The notes under the pieces: generated by a model
The model's database searches: none
Seen by the model: only the letters and a program-made list of their open reading frames with translations
What the model was told of the DNA's origin: nothing
Shown: piece by piece, positions 1 through 10,277 of the stretch
Numbering within the stretch: position 1 is the stretch's first letter
Layout of the letters: every line of letters begins with the position of its first letter
Origin: Saccharina japonica
Lineage: Eukaryota > Sar > Phaeophyceae > Laminariales > Laminariaceae
Length of the DNA: 64,000 nucleotides
Reading direction: 5' to 3'
Assembly (NCBI GenBank): GCA_008828725.1
Contig: MEHQ01003668.1
Coordinates: forward strand, 62,001-126,000
Position numbers and translations under genes: made by a program

Positions 1-530
1 CAGATCACAGCAGCAGCAGTGGGATCTGTGGGGTCGACTTTTGCTTTTTAGTGTACTATGAACCCAGGTAAAGGACAGCATGCAGATAGGGGTTGCTTCG
101 CACGCCGGTCTCGGTGTCTCTTCGTTCGAGTATACATGGATACGTATTGTTGTTGTTGTTGTCGTACCGTGCGTATAGGACGCGGACACACACACGATGC
201 GTGCTCCCATAGGCGATTATCACCCGCAGAGCTCTACTTTGACGTACATAGAGTACTTCGGAGACTGCTGTGCTTTTTTTGCTGTGCGTGCTGGGGGTGT
301 ACAGCAATCCTGCTTGTGGTAGAGATTACAGTAGACACTGCTGTGCACGTGCGTACAGCCGGTACTCTTGTTTCTTCTGCTGCAATTATTTTTGAATTTC
401 CAACCGTAAACGTAACGGTGTACGAATGATGGCAGGCAAACCCATTTTGATCTCGTGTTGAATACAGTATATCCCATCGATGGTCCACGGAGTCAGAAAC
501 GCATCATCCCAGAACACGCACACCGGGTTT
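1..530. other. Intergenic, no gene seen
   Basis: No splice-bounded exon or convincing ORF is visible. The overlapping open frames on both strands have no ATG-anchored, protein-like composition. The stretch contains short CAGCAG motifs that recur throughout the window. Confidence 0.5.
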
Positions 531-539
531 TTAGAGGGG

Positions 540-605
540 CACAGGGCGCGGGGCGGTATAGCCTCGCTCCCCGCCCCGCTTCACCTCGCGACGCAATGCC
601 CTGTG
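540..605. repeat. GC-rich imperfect inverted repeat
   Basis: CACAGGG (540-546) pairs with CCCTGTG (599-605). Inside them GCGGGGCGG (548-556) pairs with CCGCCCCGC (571-579). The result is a two-step hairpin potential in otherwise gene-free DNA. Function is unknown. Confidence 0.6.
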
Positions 606-696
606 AAGTTAGCAGAGTGGTTTGAAAAAAAGTCGATCTCAGAGCTTATTTGTGTTTAGGCAACAACAGCGCAGAACCAAAGATCGAGACCGTTTC

Positions 697-1022
697 ACCC
701 CCCCCCCCTGGGCAACGTGTGTTGGAGGAGGAGATGGGAAAAATAGACGAATGTGACATGGAGAACTTTGGTACACTAAATAGTAGCGAGAAAACGATCG
801 CTTTCTTAGGAGATAGATGGTGGCCACAGGCGGCGAAACAGGAAGGGGATAAAATAGCAAAAAGTTTCTTTGTAATATATGGAAACAACGTAATCAGCGC
901 CCAAATGTTGGAGGTTTCTCTATTTGGAGTAGGAACGGTGCTCCGTCTCGAAAGGGATGCGTGGTCAATGGTCAAATGACTTAGGCGAGCAACAAATGAC
1001 CCCCCCCCCCCCTGGGCAACAA
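697..1022. repeat. Pair of poly-C/CTGGGCAAC direct repeats flanking about 300 bp
   Basis: A poly-C run followed by CTGGGCAAC occurs at about 697-716 and again at about 998-1021. The enclosed segment carries the 81-codon ORF. This could be flanking direct repeats of an insertion, or two chance poly-C tracts with shared tails. Confidence 0.45.
734..979 (+). CDS. Possible small unrecognised protein or exon (81 aa)
   Basis: An ATG-started frame of 81 codons ends at TGA 977-979. The frame stays open upstream to about 650, but without another ATG. The composition looks protein-like: an acidic N-terminus (MGKIDECDMENF), then a WWPQ segment, then a hydrophobic C-terminal half (KSFFVIYGNNVISAQMLEVSLFGVGTVL). 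It lies between two poly-C/CTGGGCAAC direct repeats (about 697-716 and 998-1021) and is more AT-rich than its surroundings, so it may be an inserted fragment. No family recognised. An antisense frame of similar length is also open, which lowers confidence. Confidence 0.3.
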   Translation: MGKIDECDMENFGTLNSSEKTIAFLGDRWWPQAAKQEGDKIAKSFFVIYGNNVISAQMLEVSLFGVGTVLRLERDAWSMVK

Positions 1023-1167
1023 CAATACCTCGTCAGTCTTTCGCGCGTCAGTGCGGGGGGTGCGCAAAGCATTGGTGCAGTCCTCGTACTTCCATTCTTA
1101 TGATGTTCGTGTGACGTCTACAGCCCAGTACTACTACTGGCATCCGTCTGCTATGTATCACGCAGCT

Positions 1168-1225
1168 TGCAAAGTTGAGTTTCAAGCCGTTCAATCGGAG
1201 CTGACGTATTTTAACATTTTTATAA
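1168..1225 (+). repeat. Dispersed about 60 bp repeat (family I), copy 1
   Basis: The stretch running from GCAAAGTTGAGT to GCTGACGTATTTT recurs at 43321-43377 in the same orientation and at 20728-20786 and 44384-44442 in reverse. Identity is about 75-85 percent by eye. The full element boundaries are unclear. Confidence 0.6.
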
Positions 1226-1246
1226 AAAACACCAGGGCTTTAATTG

Positions 1247-1495
1247 TCATGGGCCATCGTCGGCCGGCCCGGGGTTGGGTCGGACCGGCCCGGCCGGCCC
1301 GGATTGGCCCATCAACTTTCCATATGATGGGCCGCAGCCCGGCGCAGCCCACCACATTTTCAAACATTCACGGCCCGGCCCGACCCGGCCCGGCCCATCA
1401 CGCCCATAAGACACGGGCTCTATATGGGCCGGTCCGACAATTTTCATTATTCGGCCCGTGAATTTGTCGGGCCGGCCCATGGCCCGGCCCATGTC
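1247..1495. repeat. GGCCCG/GGGCCGGCCC array 1
   Basis: Dense degenerate repetition of GGCCCGGCCC and CATGGGCCGG on both strands, broken by short AT-rich spacers. It is self-complementary. The open frames across it (poly GPARP-type) are products of the repeat and not genes. Confidence 0.8.
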
Positions 1496-1709
1496 TTGTC
1501 CCGTATCAAAAGGTGCATGAGTGTACGCTGACGTGATTTTCTTACGTTTAATTGTTGATTTTTCGTTAAATTTTCCCGTCTGGATTTGGAGGAACAGCTG
1601 TTTTCGGTCCATGAGACACACCTAACCAGTACCCACTACTCACGCAATTCTGCTCCATCAACGACTTTGTCCAATGGCTTCCGTCCCGACTGCGGATCTC
1701 CACCTCCTC

Positions 1710-1935
1710 GTGCTGCTGCAACACCCGCCGCAGCAACAGCAGCAAGCAGCACGTGCTGCTACAGCACCCGGTACTACTCGTACTGTTGCTGCGATACATG
1801 CGGCTGCAACACCCGGTACAGCTGCAATATATTATATTAGTATATGCTGCTGCAGGACCCGGTACTACTGCTGCAATACATGCTGCTGCAACACCCGGTA
1901 CTCCTGCAATAGTACATGCTGCTGCAACACCCTCA
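1710..1935. repeat. Minisatellite of GCTGCTGCAACACCCGGTACT-type units
   Basis: Imperfect tandem units share the core CTGCAACACCCGGTACTACT with ATACATGCTGCTG spacers, about 40-48 bp each, in roughly four to five units. All three forward frames stay open because of the periodicity; I do not call a gene. Confidence 0.65.
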
Positions 1936-2369
1936 ATTGGGCAAATATTACGCCAGTATAAGCAGCGATACTTATAATATTTTGGCTGCGGCTTCCCACG
2001 CTACAGCAGCAGCAGTCCTCATCCCCGGTCCGACATGGACACACATGAAAAAGTAAACCTCGCTGCAACCTTCAGGCTGAAGATGTCCCCAGTCTGGGCC
2101 TTTTTCACGAAGTTGCAGCGGCGATTCCGTCCGCGGGATGAACCAGGGTAAGAGCGTCATGCCGCCTGCGTCGGGGAGACAGCGAGGAGAGTCGTCCGTA
2201 CACCCACTACGGTACCAAGGCTTTCATCCGATATTTGCACAAGGCATCGTAGTACATTAACCCGAGGAGAGTTGCCAGAGATGCATAGTACAAACGTAGC
2301 TGTTTTTGGCGGACAGCGACTCAAGCACACTCAAAAAGTCGTAGTTGTAGCAGCACTACACCGCATACC

Positions 2370-2760
2370 ACGGGCCGCGGCCCGGGCGGGCCCGTCAAAA
2401 CACGTAGGCCGCCTCATGGGCACAGTGCAGGTCGTAGTAGCAGTATCGGTAGCACACCGCATCTCATGGGTAGCGGTCCGGGCCGGCCCGTCAAAACACA
2501 TGGGCCGCCTCATGGGCCGGGGGGAGCGGCCCATGTAGAGCCCACATCTCATGGGCCGCGACCATCGAATTTCGAGAGGTTGGGCCGCGGCCCGGCCCGG
2601 CCCATCACATTATCACATGTTGGCGGGCGGGCCTGGCCTGGCCCATCAATTTTTCCAAAGTCTCGGCCCGGTTCGGACCGGCCCATCACTTTTTCAAACG
2701 TCTCGGCCCGGTTCGGCCCGTCGCAATTTTCAGATCGGCCCGGCCCGGGCAAACGGTCCA
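2370..2760. repeat. GGCCC array 2 with CCCATCAAA spacers
   Basis: Repeated units of the form GGGCCGCGGCCCGGCCCGG followed by CCATCA and a short AT-rich spacer (TTTTCAAACGTCTC type). It is related to the array at 1247-1495 by its GGCCCGGCCC core. No gene. Confidence 0.75.
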
Positions 2761-3024
2761 CGACAAGCCCTGAATAATACCTGGTACGACCTGTTTATTT
2801 TATATGCATTTGACCCCCGAGGGAAACGAATCTCACACTCACAGGGCAAGTATGTTTACTCGTATACACACATACATAACGTAAGCTATTTAGTGTAAAT
2901 GTGCACGAAAAGCAGATTTGAATAGGGGTGCTAGGCAGTGCTTTGCCAAGGGACAGCCCGTCGTTGTTTTTTTTGCAACGTTCACTTGCAGCTATCATAG
3001 CATACGAGTGTTTTGTTGCTGTGC

Positions 3025-3540
3025 CGAACCTCACGAATCAGGTCGGGTCGGGTCGGGTCGGATCAGCTGCCCCGACCCGACCGGCGAAAATTTTACATGT
3101 CGGGCCATGCCCCGACATGTCAAATTTCCGCCGGTCGGGTCGGGGCATGACCCCACATGTCAAAATTTTGCTGGGCGGGGCGGGGCCCGACCCGGCATCT
3201 CAAACTTTTCGCGGGGCGGGTCGGGTTATGACCGGACATCTCAAACGTTTGGCGGGTCGGGTGGGGTCAGCTGCGACCCGACCCGACCGGCGAAAATTTG
3301 ACATGTCGGGTCATGACCCGACCCGACCCGGCTCGCGAGATTTGGGAAGCCTCTTGACCAGACCCGGCCCGACCCGTGAGATTTACAAACCCCTTTACCC
3401 GACTCGGCCTGACCCGTGATATTTTGAACACCTCCTGACCCGATTTGACCCGATCCGCCAGATACCGATTGACCCGTGAGATACGGGTTTCATACGGGTC
3501 GGGTAACCTGAACCCGTGATATTTCTCGCGGGTCGACGAA
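3025..3540. repeat. GGGTC/GACCC pentamer array
   Basis: Starts with tandem GGGTC pentamers. Longer units follow in which GACCCGACCC blocks and their complements alternate with GCGAAAATTTTACATGTC-type spacers of about 60 bp. Toward 3540 the units decay to GACCCGTGAGAT. It ends about 200 bp before the 3735 duplication. Confidence 0.8.
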
Positions 3541-3768
3541 AAAACTCGCGGGTCGAAACCTACAATCGTTACTTGTTCGTCCGTTGGTTGGGCCTTGGTT
3601 CCTCATGCTGTCCCTAGAAATGTCGTACTTTGTTGGTGTTTTGTGCACTGTTTTGTATTTGTTTTTGGATTTTTGGTGTGTGCAAGAGAGAGGTAGATCC
3701 ACATCCCACACATTGCCGTGCCTACCACGCCTTCTTATCGGGTCGAGCCGATATAGCTCTGACCCAGG

Positions 3769-4047
3769 ATGGCTTCTGCTTCCGACCCGCAAAGCGGACA
3801 AGCTATGGTGCCTCCGGCGACGGCGGGAGCGTATACTGTAATTCCTCCTTGTGTTTGTGACATGCATCAATTGTTTAATTTTATCATGTCTTCCTTGTTG
3901 CTTCTGCTGGTTTCGTTTTTTATCATCTTGTACCCTGCATTGATTTGTGTCCTGTCTGTAGTGGCGTTTGGAGGATGTGTGAGCATGATATATTGCTGTG
4001 GTGGCATCCGACCGGGAGTTCGCCAAAGTATGCCTGGCATAATATAG
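3769..4047 (+). CDS. Small membrane protein, 92 aa (copy 1)
   Basis: ATG at 3769, stop TAG at 4045-4047. A polar, Ala/Pro-rich N-terminus of about 30 residues with a PPCVCD motif is followed by one long or two adjacent hydrophobic stretches. These cover residues 37-75 (IMSSLLLLLVSFFIILYP, then ALICVLSVVAFGGCVSMIYCC). The tail is short and basic. I recognise no family. The paralogue at 7626-7904 has an identical protein and one synonymous change in 276 bases, while DNA further downstream in the duplication differs by about ten percent. That fits coding constraint, but also recent conversion of this end of the repeat. It could be an exon of a larger gene; the ATG and stop are both in place for a free-standing ORF. 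Confidence 0.5.
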   Translation: MASASDPQSGQAMVPPATAGAYTVIPPCVCDMHQLFNFIMSSLLLLLVSFFIILYPALICVLSVVAFGGCVSMIYCCGGIRPGVRQSMPGII

Positions 4048-4705
4048 TATACTGGTATAATACAAGGGTTCCGCTCCGCTAGCGGCTGACGCCGCCCGCT
4101 ACGTTCTCGCAAGGAAAGGGACAGAAGAGGCTCATGATGTAGTGCAAGCATCGACTTGAAAATGCCAAAAGGTTTTCTGGTGCATCGAAGAATCAGCGGA
4201 CTTGACATGCACGCAAAACATGCTCGGGATGTACATTATTAGCTCCATGTGCTCCAGGACACCAGAGCTGTATGTCCGAAAGAGAAAGCACAGCAACACG
4301 GCTCACAGCACAGCACGGCGTTGCGCTGCCTGCTGTGGGTGTGTTTTGTACCTTTTCGTGATTATGTGTGGTAGTAAAACAGCAGAAGTAGTACTTGGTA
4401 CTTTGTATTGTATGAAAGAGAAAGCACAAAACATCACGGTCGTCAAGTTGGGAAGTTCGAACACTAAAACTCCACCAAACTGAGAAATATTACATACGTA
4501 CTCGTACTCGAACTAAACGGCAGGAGCGGGAAACAAAACCGAAAAAACGGTCGAAAGTTTTGAAAATCAAGTGAACACGAAAATTTGCTTAAAACTTAAT
4601 ATCCCGTGGGGTCGTCGGGCCTGTGATGATTGCACCGCTAAAAATAACGAAATTGGAACGTCTGCCACGTTCTGTCAGCCTCGATACTCCCCGCCCCCTC
4701 GCGGT

Positions 4706-4857
4706 CACCTCGCCATCGATTCGGTCCGGATCGAGCTCTACTGCCTCTCTGCCCAAGTGAGCCCCGTGGACCACCACGCGTGAAGCCCGGTGCTCACCGT
4801 GGCCCTCGTTTCCCCGCTCGACGGCGATGATGTTCAAATCGCGTGGCTGTCTCTCTG
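4706..4857 (-). CDS. Possible minus-strand exon, weak
   Basis: On the minus strand an acceptor-like TTATTTACAG precedes an open stretch reading RQPRDLNIIAVERGNEGHGE and continuing to DRIDGE, followed by GTGACC. The frame is also open in the second copy (8559-8710). However, most base differences between the copies change the amino acid, which argues against constraint. A conserved overlapping plus-strand frame ending in VSPVDHHA is equally open. Listed only as a possibility. Confidence 0.2.
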
Positions 4858-5826
4858 TAAATAATATTTGTTCGAGAAAGGAGCACCGCTTGAGTGTTAT
4901 TTTACAGACGGAGACGAACCTTATAAATTCGGACATACTGGATTTATCGCGGCAGCAGCAGAAGGTAGACAAAGCCCCTTTATGATCTCCTTAAGCCTCG
5001 ATGGACACGCCACGCCTAACAACGATAAAGGCGACCGCGCTCCTTCTGACCCCCCGCAGATCTTGCAAAAGAAAAACGCGAATTAGTACCGCTATATGCC
5101 CATATTCACGAGCACCGATTACATATTTGTGTTCATACTGCGGGGCTTAGATTCACCGACATGATACCGAGGGGGCTCAATCAAACCGTAGCCCCCCGCT
5201 AGCCGCGACGCTTCGTCACTCCTCTCCCTCGACGATCACGCCACGGAGACACGCTACGGTAGAGGTGGGGTGCACCTGCTTTTTTCAGCGGCTCCTCTCT
5301 CGAGGAGCTCAACAGGATGCCTTGCCCGAAAACTGGATTAAACAAGAAACATACATCTAACCCTTTTGGGAGTGTTGAGATAGCGATCAACTTTGGTGCT
5401 ATCAGCCGCTCACAAGCAGCTTGAGCGCAAAGCAGTACGGATAGGATCGGGTTGCGCCCGTGCCGTACGGCTCTTTGCATTGGAACTCGGACACCATCGT
5501 GTATCCCCGCCCCCAAAACGCAATGGTTGGTGCTGTAGTCGTCACCTTCTTATGATCGTATTTTTCCCTCTGAAGTCCCAAGAGGGTTGGAACCCGACGG
5601 AGCAATGCATTTTAGGGGTGGCGCCCTATTTTGTCATGGCCTAGGTCAATACCGAAGCCTATTATTAGTATGCTTGCCATTTGATACTGTGTACACGCGC
5701 ACTACGATAAAGGTGGCACCTTTTTTTTTTTCTGAAACGTTTTCTGCATGATGGGGCTCCTTAAACCGAAATCGTCGGACTTTCAATCTTGTCTGGCACT
5801 AGTTATCATTTTTGTACTTGTTACGG

Positions 5827-5910
5827 GAGACCGTGTCACGTAGGGGACCTACGGGTACACACAAAAACCTATATAGTACCAATATTTGGTCCTATTCGCT
5901 ATGTAGAAAC
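5827..5910 (+). mobile_element. Family D inverted-repeat element, decayed
   Basis: Carries the family core GGGACCTACGG ... ACACAAAAACCTATATAG ... ATTTGGTCCTATT. Compared with the best copy at 38985-39084, both ends are degraded (TCACGTAGG in place of GTAAATAGG). Confidence 0.5.
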
Positions 5911-6060
5911 CACGAATGAACACGTCTGTAAAGCACCGGTCAAGGAGCCCAGTCAGGGAGAAACATTTCCCCTATAAGGAAAAAAAGCAAGTGTCAAATC
6001 CCCACCATAGCACGCCTCAGCTGTCCCGCCCTGCTGCAATCCTTCTGTGTGTATTCATAG

Positions 6061-6357
6061 GTGATGTGATGCTGGACAAGGCCTCCCACTGGGCCACCGA
6101 CCAGCTCCTGAGGACCGGCCTGTGGTCGGAAGGGGGGCCTCTGGCTGATGATACCCCTGGCTGTGGATTTTCGTTCCGGTGGGGGCCACGCCTGGAGGGG
6201 TCGGGACACTCGCACAGCGACGGGGTGTGTGCAACCACGACCGCCTTCAGACTCGAGTACTACAGAGCGGCCATCAACGTTCACACGCATACGAGGCTTC
6301 CGGAGCTGGTGAAGCAGACGGACGCGATGCTGGTTGACCTTGAGGAGTGCAAGGGGG
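6061..6357 (+). CDS. Internal exon of an unrecognised gene (297 nt, copy 1)
   Basis: A pyrimidine-rich tract and ATTCATAG precede 6061. The exon runs to a consensus donor G/GTGAGT at 6358. It is symmetrical: both junctions split a codon after its first base. It reads (G)DVMLDKASHWATDQLLRTGL... through FRWGPRLEGSGHSHSDGVC to VDLEECKG. I do not recognise the family. The paralogous exon at 9981-10277 has the same length and splice sites. By eye it differs at about six synonymous bases and two amino acids (Ala/Asp, Ile/Val), a pattern expected of protein under purifying selection. After the donor a short intron with TTTTCCAG at 6406-6413 leads into a frame that stops quickly, so the gene probably ends just downstream. 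Upstream exons were not identified. Confidence 0.6.
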
Positions 6358-7287
6358 GTGAGTCAATCTACTGCACAAATGCTTTGATGATTTTTTTTTT
6401 TTGTGTTTTCCAGCTTAACTCCTTTGGCGTTTCAGAGAGGGCAAAGTAATGCGGACAAAAACATGTCTATTCATTGTGAAATCGGCCCTGGCCTGCTTGG
6501 CTGGAGGAGGATAAACGAAGGCGTGAAGCACAAGACACCCTTGCAGATTTGACTGGTGAAACGTCTCGGTCAGGAGTCGGTAGAGGCATTCGTGAGGGGG
6601 ACTGCAATATATTTTGTTGTTTCCTTGTCATATATTTAGGTGTGATTGGTGGCACCTTACGTGTGTTCAGTCGATTGGGTTCTATAGTCATCCTTTTATA
6701 TGTGTATAACAACCGTTAGTAGTGTAGGTAGGGGTTGCAGTTAGTTTTTGCCTTCTGAAGCAAGGCGTTTCCGATTTCTGATTGGTTGAGCTCCTCAAGT
6801 GACCAACTACCTGTTACGTATGAAGCTTTTGCTATTACTGCAGCAGTAGTTAGCGCGTTTGTTTTAGGACTACTGCTGTACGTAGCGCATCAAACGTTTT
6901 GTCGGGTTGCCCGAAGAAACTTCTTCGAAGTCGCGGTTCGGGTAACATATATGACGTCCTCATATGTCAGGAGCTGAGAAAAGATGCCGCCATCCCTGTA
7001 AGGCGGCATTGATCAAACGTAGGGCCCATAACTGAAACGAGGAGTCGTACGGCACAGGGTTGCTGCCTGATTCTTGATTCCCGAGCTGTTGCGAGCTCGC
7101 ACTCTATAGCCGTAGACGATTCAGCAAGAGCAACGTTATCCTTTGGCTGGTGCCACTGTAAACATACACAAATGCCTGAATTTCCTGCAAAACCCAAAAA
7201 CTGTGTTTTTGAGCGGAGCAAAAAAGCGCGACAAGATGGACAATCCCAAAGCCGACGTAGGGTCATCACGAAATCATGTTGTACACT

Positions 7288-7590
7288 TTGTGGCTCGTTC
7301 ATAATCTTATCAGCAACATAATGCCAAAGAAAATGGGTGTACCCCTCGTATGGAGACTAAAGTTGGTCCAATATTGGAATATTCAACAAAATGGGGTGTC
7401 TCGCAGGGGCGTAAAAAAAAAAGAAAAAACGACACCACACCCGTAGGAAGGTCAGAATGAAAAACAAACCGGATCGCTGTGATCACAGGACGAAATGAGC
7501 GGAAACCATTTTTTTTTTTCCGTTTTTTGTTCCTTTTTTTTACCTTGGTTTTAGAGACCCCCCCTATTTTTTTTTCGCTGGTGGGGGGGG
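7288..7590. other. Low-complexity end before an assembly N
   Basis: Poly-A and poly-T runs, then a C run and a G run, end at the N. No counterpart is seen after copy 2 of the duplication, where similarity stops at 11107. It looks like a low-quality contig end. Confidence 0.5.
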
Positions 7591-7591
7591 N
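7591..7591. other. Single N (ambiguous base or collapsed gap)
   Basis: One undetermined base follows a G run. The next base (7592) is exactly the first base of duplication copy 2. Confidence 0.95.
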
Positions 7592-7625
7592 TTATCGGGT
7601 CGAGCCGATATAGCTCTGACCCAGG

Positions 7626-7904
7626 ATGGCTTCTGCTTCCGACCCGCAAAGCGGACAAGCTATGGTGCCTCCGGCGACGGCGGGAGCGTATACTGTAATT
7701 CCTCCTTGTGTTTGTGACATGCATCAATTGTTTAATTTTATCATGTCTTCCTTGTTGCTACTGCTGGTTTCGTTTTTTATCATCTTGTACCCTGCATTGA
7801 TTTGTGTCCTGTCTGTAGTGGCGTTTGGAGGATGTGTGAGCATGATATATTGCTGTGGTGGCATCCGACCGGGAGTTCGCCAAAGTATGCCTGGCATAAT
7901 ATAG
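7626..7904 (+). CDS. Small membrane protein, 92 aa (copy 2)
   Basis: The protein is identical to that of 3769-4047; one CTT/CTA leucine codon differs. Same ATG context, hydrophobic segments and stop. Function unknown. Confidence 0.5.
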   Translation: MASASDPQSGQAMVPPATAGAYTVIPPCVCDMHQLFNFIMSSLLLLLVSFFIILYPALICVLSVVAFGGCVSMIYCCGGIRPGVRQSMPGII

Positions 7905-9702
7905 TATACTGGTATAATACAAGGGTTCCGCTCCGCTAGCGGCTGACGCCGCCCGCTACGCTCTCGCAAGGAAAGGGACAGAAGAGGCTCATGATGTAGT
8001 GCAAGCATCGACTTGAAAATGCCGAAAAGTTTATGGTGCAGCTAAGAAACGGCGGACTTGACTTGCACGCAAAACATGCGCGGGATGTACATCATTAGCT
8101 CCATGTGCTCCAGGACAACAGAGCTGTATGTTCGAAAGAGAAAGCACAGCAAAACGGCTCACAGCACGGCGTTGCGCTGCCTGCTGTGGGTGTGATTTGT
8201 ACCTTTTCGTGATTATGTGTGGTAGTAAAACAGCAGAAGTAGTACTTGGTACTTTGTATTGTATGAAAGAGAAAGCACAAAACATCACGGTCGTCAAGTT
8301 GGGAAGTTCGAACAACAAAACTGCACTAAACTAAGAAAGAGTACATACGTACTCGTACTCGAACAAAACGGCAAGAGCGGGAAACAAAACCGAAAAAAAC
8401 GGTCGGAAAGTTTTGAAAATCAAGTGAACACGAAAATTAGATTAAAACATAATATCCCGCGGAGCCGTCGGGCCTGTGATGATTGCACCGCTAAAAATAA
8501 CTAAATTGGAACGCCTGCCATGTTCTGTCAGCCTCGACGCTCCCCGCCCCCTCGCGGTCACGTCGCCATCGATTCGGTCCAGATCGAGCTCTCCTGCCTC
8601 TCTGCCCCAGTGAGCCCCGTGGACCGCCACGCGTGAAGCCCGGTGCTCACCGTGGCCCTCGTTTCCCCGCTCGACGGCAATGATGTTCAAATCGCGTGGC
8701 TGTCTCTCTGTAAATATTATTTGTCCGAGAAATAAGCACCGCCTGAGTGTTATTTTACAGACGGAGACCAACCTTATAATTTCGGACATACTGGATTGAT
8801 CGCGGCAGCAGCAAAAGGCAGACAAAACCCCTTTATGATCCCCTTAATCTTCGATGGACACGCCACGCCTAACAACGATAAAGGCGACGGCGCTCCTTCT
8901 GATCCCCCCCGCAGATCTTGCAAAATAAAAACGAGAATTAGTACCGCTATATGCCCATATACATGAACACCGATTACGTATTCGTGTTCATACTGCGGGG
9001 CTTAGATTCACCGACATGATACCGAGGGGGCTCAATCAAACAGTAGCCCCCAGCTAGCCGCGACCCTTCGTCACTCCTCTCCCTCGACGATCACGCCACG
9101 GAGACACGCTACGGTAGAGGTGGAATGCAGCTGCTTTTTTTCAGCGACTCCTCTCTCGAGGAGCTCCACAGGATGCCTCACCCAAAAAAACTGGATATAA
9201 CAAGAAATATCCACACCCAATCCCTTTGGGAGTGTTGATATAGCGACAAACTGAATGGTAACGTTGGTGCTATCTGCCGCTCACAAGCACCTGGGGTGTC
9301 GAGCAGTACGGGTAGGATCGGGTTGCGCCCGTGCCGTACGACTCTTTGCATTGAAAACTCGGACACCATCGTGTATCCCCGGCCCCAAAACGCAATGGTT
9401 GGTGCTGTAGTCGTCACCTTTTTATGATCGTGTTTTTCCCTCTGAAGTCCCAAGAGGGTTGGAACCCGACGGAGCAATGTGTTTTAGGGGTGGCGCCCTA
9501 TTTTGTCAAGGCCTAGGTCAGTAGCGAAGCTTATTATTAGTATGCTTGCCATTTTGATACTGTGTACACGCGCACTACGATAGAGGTAGCAATTTTTTTT
9601 GTCTGAAACGTTTTCTGCATGATGGGGCTCCTTACCTTAACCCCAAATCGTCGGACTTTCAATATTGTGTTGTACTAGTTTTCATTTTTGTACTTGTTAC
9701 GG

Positions 9703-9806
9703 GAGACCATGTCAAATAGGGGACCTACGGGTACACATAAAAACCTAAATAGTTGACTATTGATACTACAGTACCAATATTTGGTCCTATTCGCTATGTA
9801 GAAACC
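9703..9806 (+). mobile_element. Family D element, decayed (copy 2 of 5827-5910)
   Basis: Same position within the duplication as the copy at 5827, with about 20 extra bases in the middle (AGTTGACTATTGATACTAC). It retains ATTTGGTCCTATTCGC. Confidence 0.5.
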
Positions 9807-9980
9807 ACGAATGAACACGTCTGTAAAGCACCGGTCAAGTGGTATTCCGATGATACTGGGTTAAGGAGCCCAGTCAGGCAGAAACATTTCCCCTATAAGG
9901 AAAAAAGAAAGTGTTAAACCCCCACCACAGCACGCCTCAGCTGTCCCGCCCTGCTGCAATCCTTCTGTGTGTATTAACAG

Positions 9981-10277
9981 GTGATGTGATGCTGGACAAG
10001 GCCTCCCACTGGGCCACCGACCAGCTCCTGAGAACCGGCCTTTGGTCGGAAGGGGGACCTCTGGCTGATGATACCCCTGGCTGTGGATTTTCGTTTCGGT
10101 GGGGCCCACGCCTGGAGGGGTCGGGACACTCGCACAGCGACGGGGTGTGTGCAACTACGACCGATTTCAGACTCGAGTACTACAGAGCGGCCGTCAACGT
10201 TCACACGCATACGAGGCTTCCGGAGCTGGTGAAGCAGACGGACGCGATGCTGGTTGACCTTGAGGAGTGCAAGGGGG
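9981..10277 (+). CDS. Internal exon of an unrecognised gene (297 nt, copy 2)
   Basis: Acceptor ATTAACAG, donor G/GTGAGT, same length and phase as 6061-6357. It encodes the same protein except Ala to Asp and Ile to Val. Downstream the two copies differ: using the second acceptor (GTCTCAG, about 10345-10351), copy 2 can read ERAKTCGLVNMSIPKSALAC and then to a stop near 10429. Copy 1 stops after ERAK. If both are genes, their C-termini differ. Confidence 0.6.

Larger units (their letters stand above)
3735..7287. repeat. Diverged direct duplication, copy 1 (about 3.55 kb)
   Basis: Aligns collinearly with 7592-11107 at a spacing of 3857 at the left end. The first 400 bp are almost identical. Identity then falls to roughly 90 percent with indels. 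Similarity ends abruptly near 7287, after the sequence AATCCCAAAGCC. It contains a 92-codon membrane-protein ORF, a 297-nt exon and a family D element. Confidence 0.9.
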
